A DNA stretch of 64,000 bases from NCBI GenBank assembly GCA_002482725.1, contig DLGO01000038.1:10753-74752 (forward strand), given 5' to 3'. The notes below the pieces were generated by a model. That model did no database searches and was not told where the DNA came from. It saw only the letters and a list, made by a program, of their open reading frames with translations. The DNA is from Bacteroidetes bacterium UBA7692 (GTDB taxonomy: Bacteria > Bacteroidota > Bacteroidia > Chitinophagales > LD1). The position numbers and the translations under genes were made by a program. Below are positions 42,617 to 51,543 of this stretch, in pieces. Numbering within the stretch: the first letter of the stretch is position 1; each line of letters opens with the position of its first letter.

Positions 42617-43597
42617 ATGAGACAAATACGATATAGAGAAGCCCTACGTGAGGCAATGAGTGAAGAGATGCGCAGGGACAGTTCGGTATTCCTGATGGGA
42701 GAGGAGGTTGCAGAATATGATGGCGCCTATAAGGTAAGTCAGGGAATGCTGGCGGAATTTGGCCCTAAAAGGATAATAGACACACCAATATCGGAACTGG
42801 GTTTTGCCGGTATAGGGGTAGGTGCAGCTATGAACGGCACTAAGCCAATCATAGAGTTTATGACCTGGAACTTTGCCATATTAGCCTTTGACCAGATAAT
42901 AAACGGTGCGGCAAAAATGCTGGCTATGAGCGCGGGAGAATTCGGTTGCCCGATAGTATTTCGCGGAGCGCAGGGTGCAGCAGGTCAGCTGGGCGCCCAG
43001 CACTCGCAGATGCTTACCAATATGTTGGCTTCGGTGCCGGGGCTGAAGGTGGTAGCGCCTTCTACACCATATGATGCGAAAGGATTGCTGAAAGCATCTA
43101 TACGCGACAATGATCCTGTAATGTTCCTGGAAAGTGAGCAGATGTACAGCGACCTGGGCGATGTGCCGGAAGAGGAATATGTGATAGAAATAGGCAAGGC
43201 TGAAATAAAGCGTGCAGGTACGGATGTAACTATAGTTAGCTATAACAAAATGATGAAGCTGGCTCTGAAAGCAGCGGAGGAACTGGCCAAAGAAGGTATA
43301 GAAGCAGAGGTTATAGACCTGAGGACGATACGTCCGCTGGATGTGCCTTGCATATTGGAATCGGTAAAGAAAACCAACCGCCTGGTAATAGTGGATGAGA
43401 GCTGGCCATTTACATCAATAGCATCTGAGATAACATTCCAGGTGCAGCGCTATGGGTTCGACTACCTGGATGCGCCTATACGCCGTGTATGTGGTGCAGA
43501 TGCAAGCATGCACTATGCCCCGAACTTGGTAGAAGCCTATATGCCCAGCGTAGCGAAAATAGTGGAGGCGGTAAAAAGTGTGACTTACAAGAAGTAA
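42617..43597 (+). CDS. pdhB: pyruvate dehydrogenase E1 component, beta subunit
   Basis: 326 aa from the ATG at 42617 (MRQIRYREALREAM); an upstream in-frame GTG at 42551 is rejected because the family begins here. It forms the E1 heterotetramer with an alpha subunit, decarboxylating pyruvate with thiamine diphosphate and passing acetyl to the lipoyl E2. Diagnostic blocks are MGEEVAEYDGAYKVSQG, DTPISELGFAGIGVGAAM, RGAQGAAGQLGAQHSQ and the C-terminal VVDESWPFTSIASEI. The alpha-subunit, E2 and E3 genes are not in the window, so the complex is encoded at more than one place. An imperfect TTTG / TTCATTTG promoter pair lies at 42562-42599. Confidence 0.9.
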   Translation: MRQIRYREALREAMSEEMRRDSSVFLMGEEVAEYDGAYKVSQGMLAEFGPKRIIDTPISELGFAGIGVGAAMNGTKPIIEFMTWNFAILAFDQIINGAAKMLAMSAGEFGCPIVFRGAQGAAGQLGAQHSQMLTNMLASVPGLKVVAPSTPYDAKGLLKASIRDNDPVMFLESEQMYSDLGDVPEEEYVIEIGKAEIKRAGTDVTIVSYNKMMKLALKAAEELAKEGIEAEVIDLRTIRPLDVPCILESVKKTNRLVIVDESWPFTSIASEITFQVQRYGFDYLDAPIRRVCGADASMHYAPNLVEAYMPSVAKIVEAVKSVTYKK

Positions 43598-43637
43598 GCA
43601 ATAGAGATAAGATATAAATCGTTCTTTGATAAAATAA

Positions 43638-43669
43638 AAAGGGCAGCTTCCGATCGGAAGCTGCCCTTT
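43638..43669. terminator. bidirectional terminator (pdhB / glutamine synthetase)
   Basis: A perfect 14-bp stem AAAGGGCAGCTTCC / GGAAGCTGCCCTTT with a GATC loop between convergent genes. Confidence 0.85.
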
Positions 43670-43695
43670 AAAAAGCAAGATAAAAGTTAACCCTA

Positions 43696-45888
43696 TTATC
43701 TCATGAATAGCATCTCGCGATACTTTGGCAAAGGCCATGAAGTGTCTTCTACCAACAGTTCCAGCGAATCTATATTGTCGCGGATGTCGTCGAAAAGAGG
43801 TTTAACCTTATCGCAATAGTATTTAGCTTCATCGGATACAGATTTAGATTTGTGCGCACCTGCAAGGGCGGCGTTCAATTTATCTACGCCTGTTTTTACA
43901 GCATTGATCCTGTTAACGATATCGGTAACTATTTCTTTCTGAGCTTTAGAGCCTGAAGCAGCAATGCCGATTTCTTTCAGGCCTTTGATGTTGCTGATAA
44001 GCTTGTTGCTATAGTCGAGCGCTGAAGGAAGTATCTGGTTAACTGCAAGGTCAGCAAGGGTTTTGGCCTCGATGTCGATCTTCATCACATAGCTGTGGTT
44101 CTGGATTTCGTAACGGGCATCCAGCTCTCTTTCAGTAAGGATGTTGTTCTTGATAAATACATCTTTGTATTTTTTCAAGGTAAGGAAATCAAGTGCGTAA
44201 GGAGTGGTTTTTACGTTGTTCAAGCCACGTTTCTTAGCTTCTTTGGCCCAAGCCTCGCTGTAACCATCACCTTCGAAGCATATCTTTTTGCTATCGGTGA
44301 TGTACTGACGGATAACGCGAAGAAGCGCACCATCTTTGCTTTCACCGCCTTTGATAAGCTTGTCAACCTCTGTTTTGAAGTCGATAAGCTGCTGAGCCAT
44401 AATGGTGTTCATTACGGTCATAGTCTGAGAGCAGTTAGCTGAAGAACCTACAGCGCGCACCTCGAACTTGTTGCCTGTGAAAGCAAAAGGAGAAGTACGG
44501 TTCCTGTCGGTGTTGTCCAACATCACATCAGGTATCTTGTTGTGGATGTCAAGCTTCAGGTTAGCATTGGCCAACTCGTCGTATTTGCCTTTAGCCACGC
44601 GCTTTTCGATCTCATCCAATACATTGGTCATATAAGAACCGATAAAAGCAGAGATGATAGCAGGAGGGGCTTCGTTGGCACCCAGACGGTGGTCGTTTGG
44701 AGCAGAAGCGATAGAAGCACGGATTAGGTCACCATACTCTTGAACTGCTTTAAGCACGTTTACGAAGAAAGTGATGAACTGTATGTTGCTCTTAGGGGTT
44801 TTGCCGGGAGATAGAAGGTTTTTGCCTGTATCTGTGCTAAGGCTCCAGTTGTTATGCTTACCGCTACCGTTGATGCCTGCAAATGGTTTTTCATGAAGCA
44901 AAACACGCAGCTTGTGCCTGCGGGCAACACGCTCCATAAGGTCCATAAGCAACTGGTTGTGGTCTACTGCTACGCTCACCTCTTCGAACATAGGTGCGCA
45001 CTCGAACTGAGAAGGAGCAACCTCATTGTGGCGTGTGCGGACAGGGATACCTAATTTATGGCACTCTGTTTCCAGGTCAAGCATGTAGGCATAAACACGC
45101 TCCGGTATGGTACCGAAGTAGTGGTCTTCCAACTGTTGTCCTTTAGCTGGAGAGTGGCCCAAAAGGGTTCTTCCAGTGAACATAAGGTCGGGACGGGCAT
45201 AGAACAAAGCCTCGTCTATAAGGAAATACTCCTGCTCCCAACCAAGGGTAGCAGTAACACGGGTAGCTTCTTTATCGAAAAGGTTAACTACCGGAAGGGC
45301 AGCTGCTTCAAGGAAAGCACATGATTTAAGAAGCGGGGCTTTATAGTCAAGCGCTTCGCCTGTGTAGGAGATGAATATAGTAGGAATACAAAGGGTTTTG
45401 CCATCGCCGATTTCCATGATGAAAGCAGGAGAACCCGGATCCCATGCTGTGTAGCCACGCGCTTCGAAAGTAGCACGTATACCACCGCTCGGGAAAGAAG
45501 ATGCATCAGGCTCTTGCTGAACCAAAGCATCGCCGCTGAACACTTCGATAGCTCCGTCACCTTTAGGTGTAAAGAACATGTCGTGTTTTTCGGCAGTCAG
45601 GCCGGTAAGGGGTTGAAACCAGTGGGTGTAAGAGTTGGCGCCTTTTGAAGTAGCCCATGCTTTCATGCCTGCAGCCACTGCATCTGCAATCTCACGGCTG
45701 ATTTTAGTGCCGTTGCTGATTGCCGAACGAACTGCTTTGTAAGCATCTTCCGAAAGGAAATCGCGCATTGCTTTGTCGTTGAATACATTGATGCCATAGT
45801 AATCTGACACCTTGGTACCTGCCAAACGTGGAGATACCACCTCGCGGTTTACTACTGTCTCTATCGCCTTCTTGCGTTGACTGATCAT
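43696..45888 (-). CDS. glnN: glutamine synthetase type III
   Basis: Joins ammonium to glutamate with ATP. The 730-aa length and the absence of the short GSI/GSII form place it in type III (GSIII-1), the usual Bacteroidota enzyme. Visible motifs are the GSIII N-terminal block (SPRLAGTKVSDYYGINVF), catalytic GWEQEYF at 216-222, NGSGKHNNWS at 340-349 and RTSPFAFTGNKFEVRAVG around 490. No adenylylation site is expected in this type. It is convergent with pdhB. The next gene on the other side, an ammonium transporter, is divergent with only 147 bp between starts, so both can share nitrogen control. Confidence 0.95.
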   Translation of the reverse strand: MISQRKKAIETVVNREVVSPRLAGTKVSDYYGINVFNDKAMRDFLSEDAYKAVRSAISNGTKISREIADAVAAGMKAWATSKGANSYTHWFQPLTGLTAEKHDMFFTPKGDGAIEVFSGDALVQQEPDASSFPSGGIRATFEARGYTAWDPGSPAFIMEIGDGKTLCIPTIFISYTGEALDYKAPLLKSCAFLEAAALPVVNLFDKEATRVTATLGWEQEYFLIDEALFYARPDLMFTGRTLLGHSPAKGQQLEDHYFGTIPERVYAYMLDLETECHKLGIPVRTRHNEVAPSQFECAPMFEEVSVAVDHNQLLMDLMERVARRHKLRVLLHEKPFAGINGSGKHNNWSLSTDTGKNLLSPGKTPKSNIQFITFFVNVLKAVQEYGDLIRASIASAPNDHRLGANEAPPAIISAFIGSYMTNVLDEIEKRVAKGKYDELANANLKLDIHNKIPDVMLDNTDRNRTSPFAFTGNKFEVRAVGSSANCSQTMTVMNTIMAQQLIDFKTEVDKLIKGGESKDGALLRVIRQYITDSKKICFEGDGYSEAWAKEAKKRGLNNVKTTPYALDFLTLKKYKDVFIKNNILTERELDARYEIQNHSYVMKIDIEAKTLADLAVNQILPSALDYSNKLISNIKGLKEIGIAASGSKAQKEIVTDIVNRINAVKTGVDKLNAALAGAHKSKSVSDEAKYYCDKVKPLFDDIRDNIDSLELLVEDTSWPLPKYREMLFMR

Positions 45889-46035
45889 AAATTGTTTGTG
45901 TTTTTGATTTGCGCTGCGAAAGTCGATATTCTGCTCCGCATTTTCAATAATTTATAATTATCTATATGTGAATAATTTTTAGCGTATCGCCATAATTTGC
46001 CATTAAACTTTTGAAAAAAGAATGATTTTTGCAGC

Positions 46036-47358
46036 ATGAATACTAAATTTCTGGTTCCCTTCATTGTATTAAGCCTTATTTGTTGCCTTGGGCTGTTTTA
46101 TAATCCTGTGGAAAATGTGGTAATTCCTGATGGGATTAATGCTGCCGACCTTGCCTGGATGTTGTGTGCTTCGGGTCTGGTTTTGCTCATGACACCGGGC
46201 TTGTCCTTCTTTTACGGAGGAATGGTGAGTAGGAAGAACATCATCAGTACCATGTTGCAGAGCTTTATAGCATTGGGGGTTATCACGGTATTGTACGTAT
46301 TCGTTGGCTTCAGTCTTTCTTTTGGCGACAGCTACCACGGGCTTATTGGTAATCCTTTCCAATTCCTGATGTTCAAAGGTGTATCGCTCAATGTAAACGC
46401 AGCCCTGGCTCCAACTATACCACTGCTTCTTTTCGCAGCATTTCAAATGAAATTTGCCATTATAACTCCTGCTCTTATAACAGGAAGCTTTGCGGAGCGG
46501 GTTAGGTTCAGCAGTTATCTGCTGTTCATGTGCTTGTTCAGCCTCTTTATATATGCACCGTTGGCGCACTGGACCTGGCATCCTGATGGCTTCCTGCGCA
46601 AATGGGGTATACTGGATTTTGCCGGAGGTACAGTGGTACACATGAGTGCAGGTTATGCAGCCTTGGCCGGAGCATTGGTTCTTGGCCAGCGCAAATCCTT
46701 TGGCAGCAACACCCATAATGAGCCGGCCAATATCCCCTACATATTGTTGGGTACAGGTATGCTTTGGTTTGGCTGGTTCGGTTTTAATGCAGGATCTGCA
46801 ATGGGCGCCAACCAAACGGCCGTTTTGGCATTTGTAACCACTGTATGTGCATCCGCCGCTGCCATGATGAGCTGGGTATTTTTCGATGCTGTACGAGGCA
46901 AAAAAGTTACGGCTATGGGTACCTGCATAGGTGCCGTGGTTGGCCTTGTGGCTATCACTCCGGCTGCGGGATTCGTTACTATACCCCACAGCTTGTTCAT
47001 AGGGTTCATATCGGCTATCATTTCTAATTTGGCCGTAAGCACCAAGAATAAGTCTACGCTCGACGATACCCTGGATGTATTCCCTTGCCATGGTGTTGGT
47101 GGTATTTGTGGAATGATACTTACCGGTGTTTTCGCTAAGGACGTGGGTCTTTTTTATGGCCATACCGATACTTTTGTAATGCACATGATTGGCCTGGTAA
47201 TAGTTTCTGCCTTTACTTTCGTAGGTTCTTATTTGCTTTACAGGCTTACTGATGCTATTATACCATTGCGCGTGAGCGAAGAACAGGAGGCAGAAGGCCT
47301 GGATAAGAGCCAGCATGGTGAAACTTATGGTCGCAAACGCCCGGAGGCAAGTCTTTAA
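46036..47358 (+). CDS. amt: ammonium transporter
   Basis: A 440-aa Amt/Rh channel that conducts ammonium into the cell. Eleven hydrophobic helices follow a short N-terminal segment. The twin pore histidines are H178 (APLAHWTW) and H352 (FPCHGVGGICG), and the family signature DFAGGTVVHMSAGYAAL is at ~194-210. The GLSFFYGGMVSRKN block near 55 is also typical. It is divergent from glutamine synthetase III. No glnB/glnK gene for a PII protein follows, unlike the amtB-glnK pairing of many bacteria. A long antisense frame over the gene is a compositional shadow. Confidence 0.95.
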   Translation: MNTKFLVPFIVLSLICCLGLFYNPVENVVIPDGINAADLAWMLCASGLVLLMTPGLSFFYGGMVSRKNIISTMLQSFIALGVITVLYVFVGFSLSFGDSYHGLIGNPFQFLMFKGVSLNVNAALAPTIPLLLFAAFQMKFAIITPALITGSFAERVRFSSYLLFMCLFSLFIYAPLAHWTWHPDGFLRKWGILDFAGGTVVHMSAGYAALAGALVLGQRKSFGSNTHNEPANIPYILLGTGMLWFGWFGFNAGSAMGANQTAVLAFVTTVCASAAAMMSWVFFDAVRGKKVTAMGTCIGAVVGLVAITPAAGFVTIPHSLFIGFISAIISNLAVSTKNKSTLDDTLDVFPCHGVGGICGMILTGVFAKDVGLFYGHTDTFVMHMIGLVIVSAFTFVGSYLLYRLTDAIIPLRVSEEQEAEGLDKSQHGETYGRKRPEASL

Positions 47359-47421
47359 TTTTGTATAAATCATAGTATTTAGGTGCTTTATTGGTTAGGT
47401 TTGTTTTAATAATCAACTAAC

Positions 47422-48183
47422 ATGAAAAAGATATTGGGTTTAATAGTAATAGTATTGTTTGCTGCGGTTAATGCCTTTGCTGTAAACGGTTATTACATCG
47501 AATACAAAATGACCGCATCTGTAGCAGGATCAAGTCCTACTGGCTCTATGAAGCTTTACAGCACCCCTGCAGGCGATTCGCGTACCGAGATGAATATGTC
47601 CATTGGGCAGATGGGTGGTCTTGATGTAGTTAGCCTGGTTAAAAAATCGGAGCCTAAAAAAATCTACATGCTGTTCGAGTCTACCAAGACCTACAGTGTC
47701 ACAGATGCTGCTACCAAAGATGGTTTTAAGGATGATGCCACTTACGAGGTTTCGGTACTTGGTACCGAAACGGTTAATGGCTTCAAATCTACCCATGTAA
47801 AAATAGTGCGCAATAAGCAACCTATGGAAATGTGGTTAAGCACTGATATCGCCAACTATGCTGAGCTTTCTACACTGAAGGGCAACGAATACTACGGCAA
47901 CGATAAGCTATTGAAAGCGCTTAAAGCTAAAGGGGTATCTGGTTTCCCTGTGCGTATCAAAGCGCAGCAGCAGGGTGCCAATATCCAGTTTGATCTGGTG
48001 AAAACTGCTGCTCAGGATATTCCATCTGCTTTGCTTGAAATTCCTGCAGGCTACAAAGAAGGCGATGCACTAAGCGGCATGATGAAGCAAATGGGTCTTC
48101 CTTCAATGGACGAAATACAGAAAATGACACCTGAGCAACGAGCGGCTTTGCTGAAACAGTTTCAGCAAAACGGAGGTAAATAA
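47422..48183 (+). CDS. DUF4412 domain exported protein
   Basis: 253 aa with a Sec signal peptide (MKKILGLIVIVLFAAVNAFA). The mature part is a beta-rich DUF4412 module: the YYIEYKMTASVAGSSP start, MNMSIGQMGG, then TETVNGFKSTHVKIVRNKQPMEMWLS, which fits lipoprotein-binding LolA/LppX-like folds. The end is a helical Met/Gln-rich tail (MMKQMGLPSMDEIQKMTPEQ). It is presumably periplasmic. Function unknown. It follows amt by 63 bp on the same strand but a separate promoter cannot be excluded; its own terminator follows. Confidence 0.7.
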   Translation: MKKILGLIVIVLFAAVNAFAVNGYYIEYKMTASVAGSSPTGSMKLYSTPAGDSRTEMNMSIGQMGGLDVVSLVKKSEPKKIYMLFESTKTYSVTDAATKDGFKDDATYEVSVLGTETVNGFKSTHVKIVRNKQPMEMWLSTDIANYAELSTLKGNEYYGNDKLLKALKAKGVSGFPVRIKAQQQGANIQFDLVKTAAQDIPSALLEIPAGYKEGDALSGMMKQMGLPSMDEIQKMTPEQRAALLKQFQQNGGK

Positions 48184-48191
48184 TTTCAAGG

Positions 48192-48216
48192 AGGCACCAA
48201 ATGGTGCTTTTCTTTT
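48192..48216 (+). terminator. intrinsic terminator
   Basis: Short stem GCACC / GGTGC extended by AG/TT pairs, AAAT loop, followed by TTTTCTTTTTT, 9 bp after the DUF4412 stop. Confidence 0.65.
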
Positions 48217-48292
48217 TTAGGGGTTTTATAGCTCATTTCTGTTTTCATTTAATTATCAATTTTTAGCCCAACTTCGCGTCAGTTTTTATCTT

Positions 48293-49660
48293 ATGACTTT
48301 AACACATACCATAGTTGCTCCTGCCACCGCGCAGGGAGTTGGCGCATTAGGCATTATCAGGCTTTCAGGTCCCGATGCCATTTCTATTGCTTCCCGCGTA
48401 TTTCGCGGCAAAGGCTTTACCGATGCTCATTCGCATACCCTACATTATGGCTTTATCACCGACAGTGTAAAGGACATAGATGAGGTTATGGTCAGCCTCT
48501 TCCGTGCTCCCAGGAGCTTTACCACCGAAGATATAGTCGAGATATCCCACCACGGTTCTCCTTTCATCCAGCAGCAGATACTTTCCCTGCTTATTACCGC
48601 AGGTGCCAGGCCTGCAGAGCCTGGCGAGTTTACCCTGCGCGCCTTCCTTAATGGCCGTATAGACCTTAGCCAGGCCGAAGCGGTAGCCGATATCATTGCT
48701 TCCGATTCGGCCGCCTCCCACGAAATTGCCATCAACCAACTTCGTGGTGGCTTCAAGCAGGAGCTGGAAGTGCTGCGCACCGAACTGCTCAACTTTGCTT
48801 CGCTTATCGAGCTGGAGCTCGATTTCAGCGAGGAGGACGTGGAGTTCGTAGACCGTACTCAGCTTAGCCGTCTTATACTCAATCTAGACAAGAACATCAG
48901 TGGTCTTTTATCTTCATTCAAACTGGGCAATGCCATCAAAGAGGGCGTGCCTGTGGTTATAGCCGGAGAGCCAAATGCAGGCAAGTCTACATTGCTCAAT
49001 AAACTACTAAACGAGGACCGCGCCATAGTTTCCGAAATAGCAGGCACTACCCGCGATGTTATCGAAGACCAGCTTATCATCGATGGTATCGCGTTCCGCT
49101 TTATCGATACTGCCGGCTTGCGCGAAACCGAAGACACCATCGAAAAAATCGGCGTGCAGCGCAGTTACGAAAAGATCAAAACTGCGGCGGTGCTTATGTA
49201 CATCTTTGATGCCAATATCTTAAAGAACGATACGGATATCTCAAAAGAAATCAGCACTGCTGCATCTTTCGAAATACCCTATATGCTGGTGGCCAACAAG
49301 AGCGACCTTTGTTCACCGGCCATATTGCAGGCCCTGCAAGCTCAGCCCAACATCTTTATCATAGCTGCCAAAACAAGTACAGGAGTGGATGACTTAAAAC
49401 AGCGCTTGCTTGATTTTGTCAATGTCAAAAACCTCAACTCCGGTAACACTATAGTCACCAATATCCGCCACTTCGATGCGCTTCAGCGCGCATCCGCATC
49501 ATTGGAGGCAATTCAATACGGCCTGCAAAACCAGCAGACTACAGAGCTTGTGGCCCTCGACATAAAACATGCACTCGAAGCCCTGGGCGAGATAACCGGT
49601 GCTGTCACCAACGATGAGATTTTGGGCAATATTTTCGGCAAGTTTTGTATCGGCAAGTAA
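48293..49660 (+). CDS. mnmE: tRNA uridine-5-carboxymethylaminomethyl modification GTPase
   Basis: 455-aa GTPase which with MnmG adds carboxymethylaminomethyl to U34 of tRNAs that read split codon boxes. The N-terminal folate-binding domain opens TIVAPATAQGVGALGIIRLSG. The G domain has GEPNAGKST (G1, 225-233), DTAG (G3, 272-275) and NKSD (G4, 335-338). The helical domain ends in CIGK (452-455), the catalytically important Cys of the family. All are intact. It sits alone, convergent with an ASCH-domain gene, with six bases between the stops. Confidence 0.97.
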   Translation: MTLTHTIVAPATAQGVGALGIIRLSGPDAISIASRVFRGKGFTDAHSHTLHYGFITDSVKDIDEVMVSLFRAPRSFTTEDIVEISHHGSPFIQQQILSLLITAGARPAEPGEFTLRAFLNGRIDLSQAEAVADIIASDSAASHEIAINQLRGGFKQELEVLRTELLNFASLIELELDFSEEDVEFVDRTQLSRLILNLDKNISGLLSSFKLGNAIKEGVPVVIAGEPNAGKSTLLNKLLNEDRAIVSEIAGTTRDVIEDQLIIDGIAFRFIDTAGLRETEDTIEKIGVQRSYEKIKTAAVLMYIFDANILKNDTDISKEISTAASFEIPYMLVANKSDLCSPAILQALQAQPNIFIIAAKTSTGVDDLKQRLLDFVNVKNLNSGNTIVTNIRHFDALQRASASLEAIQYGLQNQQTTELVALDIKHALEALGEITGAVTNDEILGNIFGKFCIGK

Positions 49661-49666
49661 CCTGCC

Positions 49667-50167
49667 TTACCCCTGCCACACTACCTTGCCATCTAGCGCC
49701 TTGGCGAGCCTAATGCTCAACTCAGGATATATCTTCGCTCCTACATAGCTTTGCGGGGCTACGAAACCATACTTTGCCCTTAGTTCATCCAGCGGTATTG
49801 CTTCCGCCAATTCTATAAAGTCGGTTATTGGTATTGCGATCCCCTGCTTCTTTTCTTTCAGGTAGTCATATACCGAGGCTCCATTTCCTTTTATATGCGC
49901 CTCAGCAATTGCAGCTATCCGGTCAGGCGTACCAATTATTGCTTTGTCCATCAGCACCACTCCGCAAATAGCTTTTACCGGGGCAGAAATATATACTACA
50001 GCTATGGTTAGTCGCTTTCGGAATCGGGTACGATACTCCATCTTCTTTGTACCGCTCTTCATCAGTTCATAAGCGTAGGGCTGCAGGCTCATGATGATTA
50101 TATCTTCATTGACATAGTGAATTTCTTTACTGTCTTCTTCAAACATCCGGGTCTGTATGTTCTTCAT
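49667..50167 (-). CDS. ASCH-domain protein
   Basis: 166 aa. The region ~25-100 has the PUA-like ASCH pattern: IIIMSLQPYAYELMKSGTKKMEYRTRF, i.e. a strand, a short helix and K/R-rich ExR turn, then AVVYISAPVKAICGVVLM. ASCH proteins bind RNA, and some, such as YqfB, are amidohydrolases on modified cytidines. The ExR-type tail (KMEYR) is the RNA-binding or catalytic edge. The C-terminal part (LDELRAKYGFVAPQSYV) is also family-like. It is 12 bp downstream of the PhyH-type gene on the same strand and likely cotranscribed, though the link between the two activities is unclear. Confidence 0.7.
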   Translation of the reverse strand: MKNIQTRMFEEDSKEIHYVNEDIIIMSLQPYAYELMKSGTKKMEYRTRFRKRLTIAVVYISAPVKAICGVVLMDKAIIGTPDRIAAIAEAHIKGNGASVYDYLKEKKQGIAIPITDFIELAEAIPLDELRAKYGFVAPQSYVGAKIYPELSIRLAKALDGKVVWQG

Positions 50168-50179
50168 TTTTCATCGTGG

Positions 50180-51016
50180 TTATTTTTTCAAACCACTCAC
50201 AATATCAGCTTCACTATACATAGGTGGTGCAAATTGAAACTGTTTGCTTAGCGGGTATTTGCCATCCTGGTTGCCAAAGCTGTTTTGGAAAAAGAAGGAG
50301 AATGGTACATCATACATGCTTACATGCTTTGTTTCTTCGTTCAGGTAGTAGTAACATAGGGCAGCATCCGGGTGCAGCAACCCGAAGTGTACCACTGGCC
50401 TTACTTCTTTTGTTTTATTTATAAATGAGCCATGCAATGTCCTGTCGGCATATACTACCAGATCGCCTGCTTTAGACTCAATGATATCGCACTTGCTGAA
50501 CAGCATTTCTTTATGCTCTAGGTATGGCCATTTGCAGAACATCGGCAAGGGGTAGTTGAACAGATTGTGACTATATTTCAATGCATATAAGGCGCCATTT
50601 TCTCTGGTAGTATCTACCAGTGGTATCCAGATATTCCTGTATTGAAAAACTGATTCATCCTGAATGCTGAAATCCCTGTGCAGTTCGGTTACGCCATTCA
50701 TATTAGGGTTCTTGGCCATAAACGAAGCCACAGGTGTTTTATAATTTTTGAAGGTGGCATCCAGCTTTGATTTCAATGTTTCCAGGATTTTGCTGCTAAC
50801 CTCACTCGAGCTGTCGGGGCTAATATTGTATAAGCTGTTCCACATACCCTGTTCTTCGCCGGCATAGTTATAGCAACTTGCAAAAAGGTTCCGTAGCATT
50901 CCTACTTCGTGCTTATCCAGAAATGCGGGAATATTAACCACCCCGGAGTTGTTAAACTCATCCTCCAGTTGTTGGTCTTTAAACTCAGCACTTTTCATAA
51001 AAATTAGTTTTTTCAA
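50180..51016 (-). CDS. PhyH-family 2-oxoglutarate/Fe(II) dioxygenase
   Basis: 278 aa with a jelly-roll core of the phytanoyl-CoA dioxygenase family. The iron triad is visible as H113-x-D115 (ELHRDFSIQ) and H195 (DRTLHGSFINKT); R206 (EVRPVVHFG) is placed to bind 2-oxoglutarate. Substrates in the family range from lipid CoA esters to halogenated metabolites and hydroxyamino acids, so the substrate is unknown. The frame starts at an ATG giving MKKLIF; a second, inner ATG (MKSAEF) at residue 7 is an alternative. The heptamer array at 51068-51543 lies directly upstream, with its last word 51 bp from the start. Confidence 0.75.
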   Translation of the reverse strand: MKKLIFMKSAEFKDQQLEDEFNNSGVVNIPAFLDKHEVGMLRNLFASCYNYAGEEQGMWNSLYNISPDSSSEVSSKILETLKSKLDATFKNYKTPVASFMAKNPNMNGVTELHRDFSIQDESVFQYRNIWIPLVDTTRENGALYALKYSHNLFNYPLPMFCKWPYLEHKEMLFSKCDIIESKAGDLVVYADRTLHGSFINKTKEVRPVVHFGLLHPDAALCYYYLNEETKHVSMYDVPFSFFFQNSFGNQDGKYPLSKQFQFAPPMYSEADIVSGLKK

Positions 51017-51067
51017 ATCTATTAATTAATTTGAATATAATTATTGTGTTGATAGCCGGTTATGAAT

Positions 51068-51543
51068 TGTCGGTAGAATTGTCGGCTTCTTTTTACTTTT
51101 TCTGTCGGAATCGGTGTCGGTAAAATCACTTATGATTATATTGCCCTACCGCCTTCATAATCAAGTTGTTCCGGCTTAAGCTTGTCGGTAGAATTGTCGG
51201 CTTCTTTTTACTTTTTCTGTCGGTATCGGTGTCGGTAAAATCACTTATGATTATATTGCCCTGCCGCCTTCATAATCAAGTTGTTCCGGCTTAATCTTGT
51301 CGGTAGAATTGTCGGCTTGGTTTTTAATTTTTCTGTCGGTACCGGTGTCGGTAAAATCACATATAGGCATCTTGCCCTACCACCTTCAGAATCAAGCTGT
51401 TCCGGCTTAATCTTGTCGGTAGAATTGTCGGCTTGGTTTTTATCTTTCTGTCGGTACCTTTGTCGGTAAAGTTACTTGTGTTTACCCTTTCCCTACTGTC
51501 TTCAAGATCAATTCCTTCTTACCTTGTCGGTAGAATTGTCGGC
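51068..51543 (-). repeat. 115-bp tandem array built on (A/G)CCGACA heptamers (TGTCGG on plus strand)
   Basis: Non-coding array of about 4.2 units, period 115-116 bp. On the plus strand the words TGTCGGT/C/A occur at 51068, 51080, 51103, 51115, 51183, 51195, 51218, 51230, 51298, 51310, 51334, 51346, 51414, 51426, 51449, 51461, 51525 and 51537. Each unit has four words spaced 12, 23-24 and 12 bp, then a 64-68 bp gap. The gap diverges among units while words and spacing stay, so the words are under constraint. Read on the minus strand it carries the same words as the array at 39498. It is upstream of the PhyH gene. Confidence 0.9.

Noticed and set aside
46069..47373. 434-residue antisense frame over the ammonium transporter gene
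   Set aside because: The plus strand clearly encodes Amt with all motifs; the antisense frame has no family features and comes from codon bias.
51068..51543. CRISPR or plasmid iteron origin
   Set aside because: There are no unique spacers, no cas genes and no rep gene nearby. Regular words resemble iterons, but the context is chromosomal housekeeping and surface genes.
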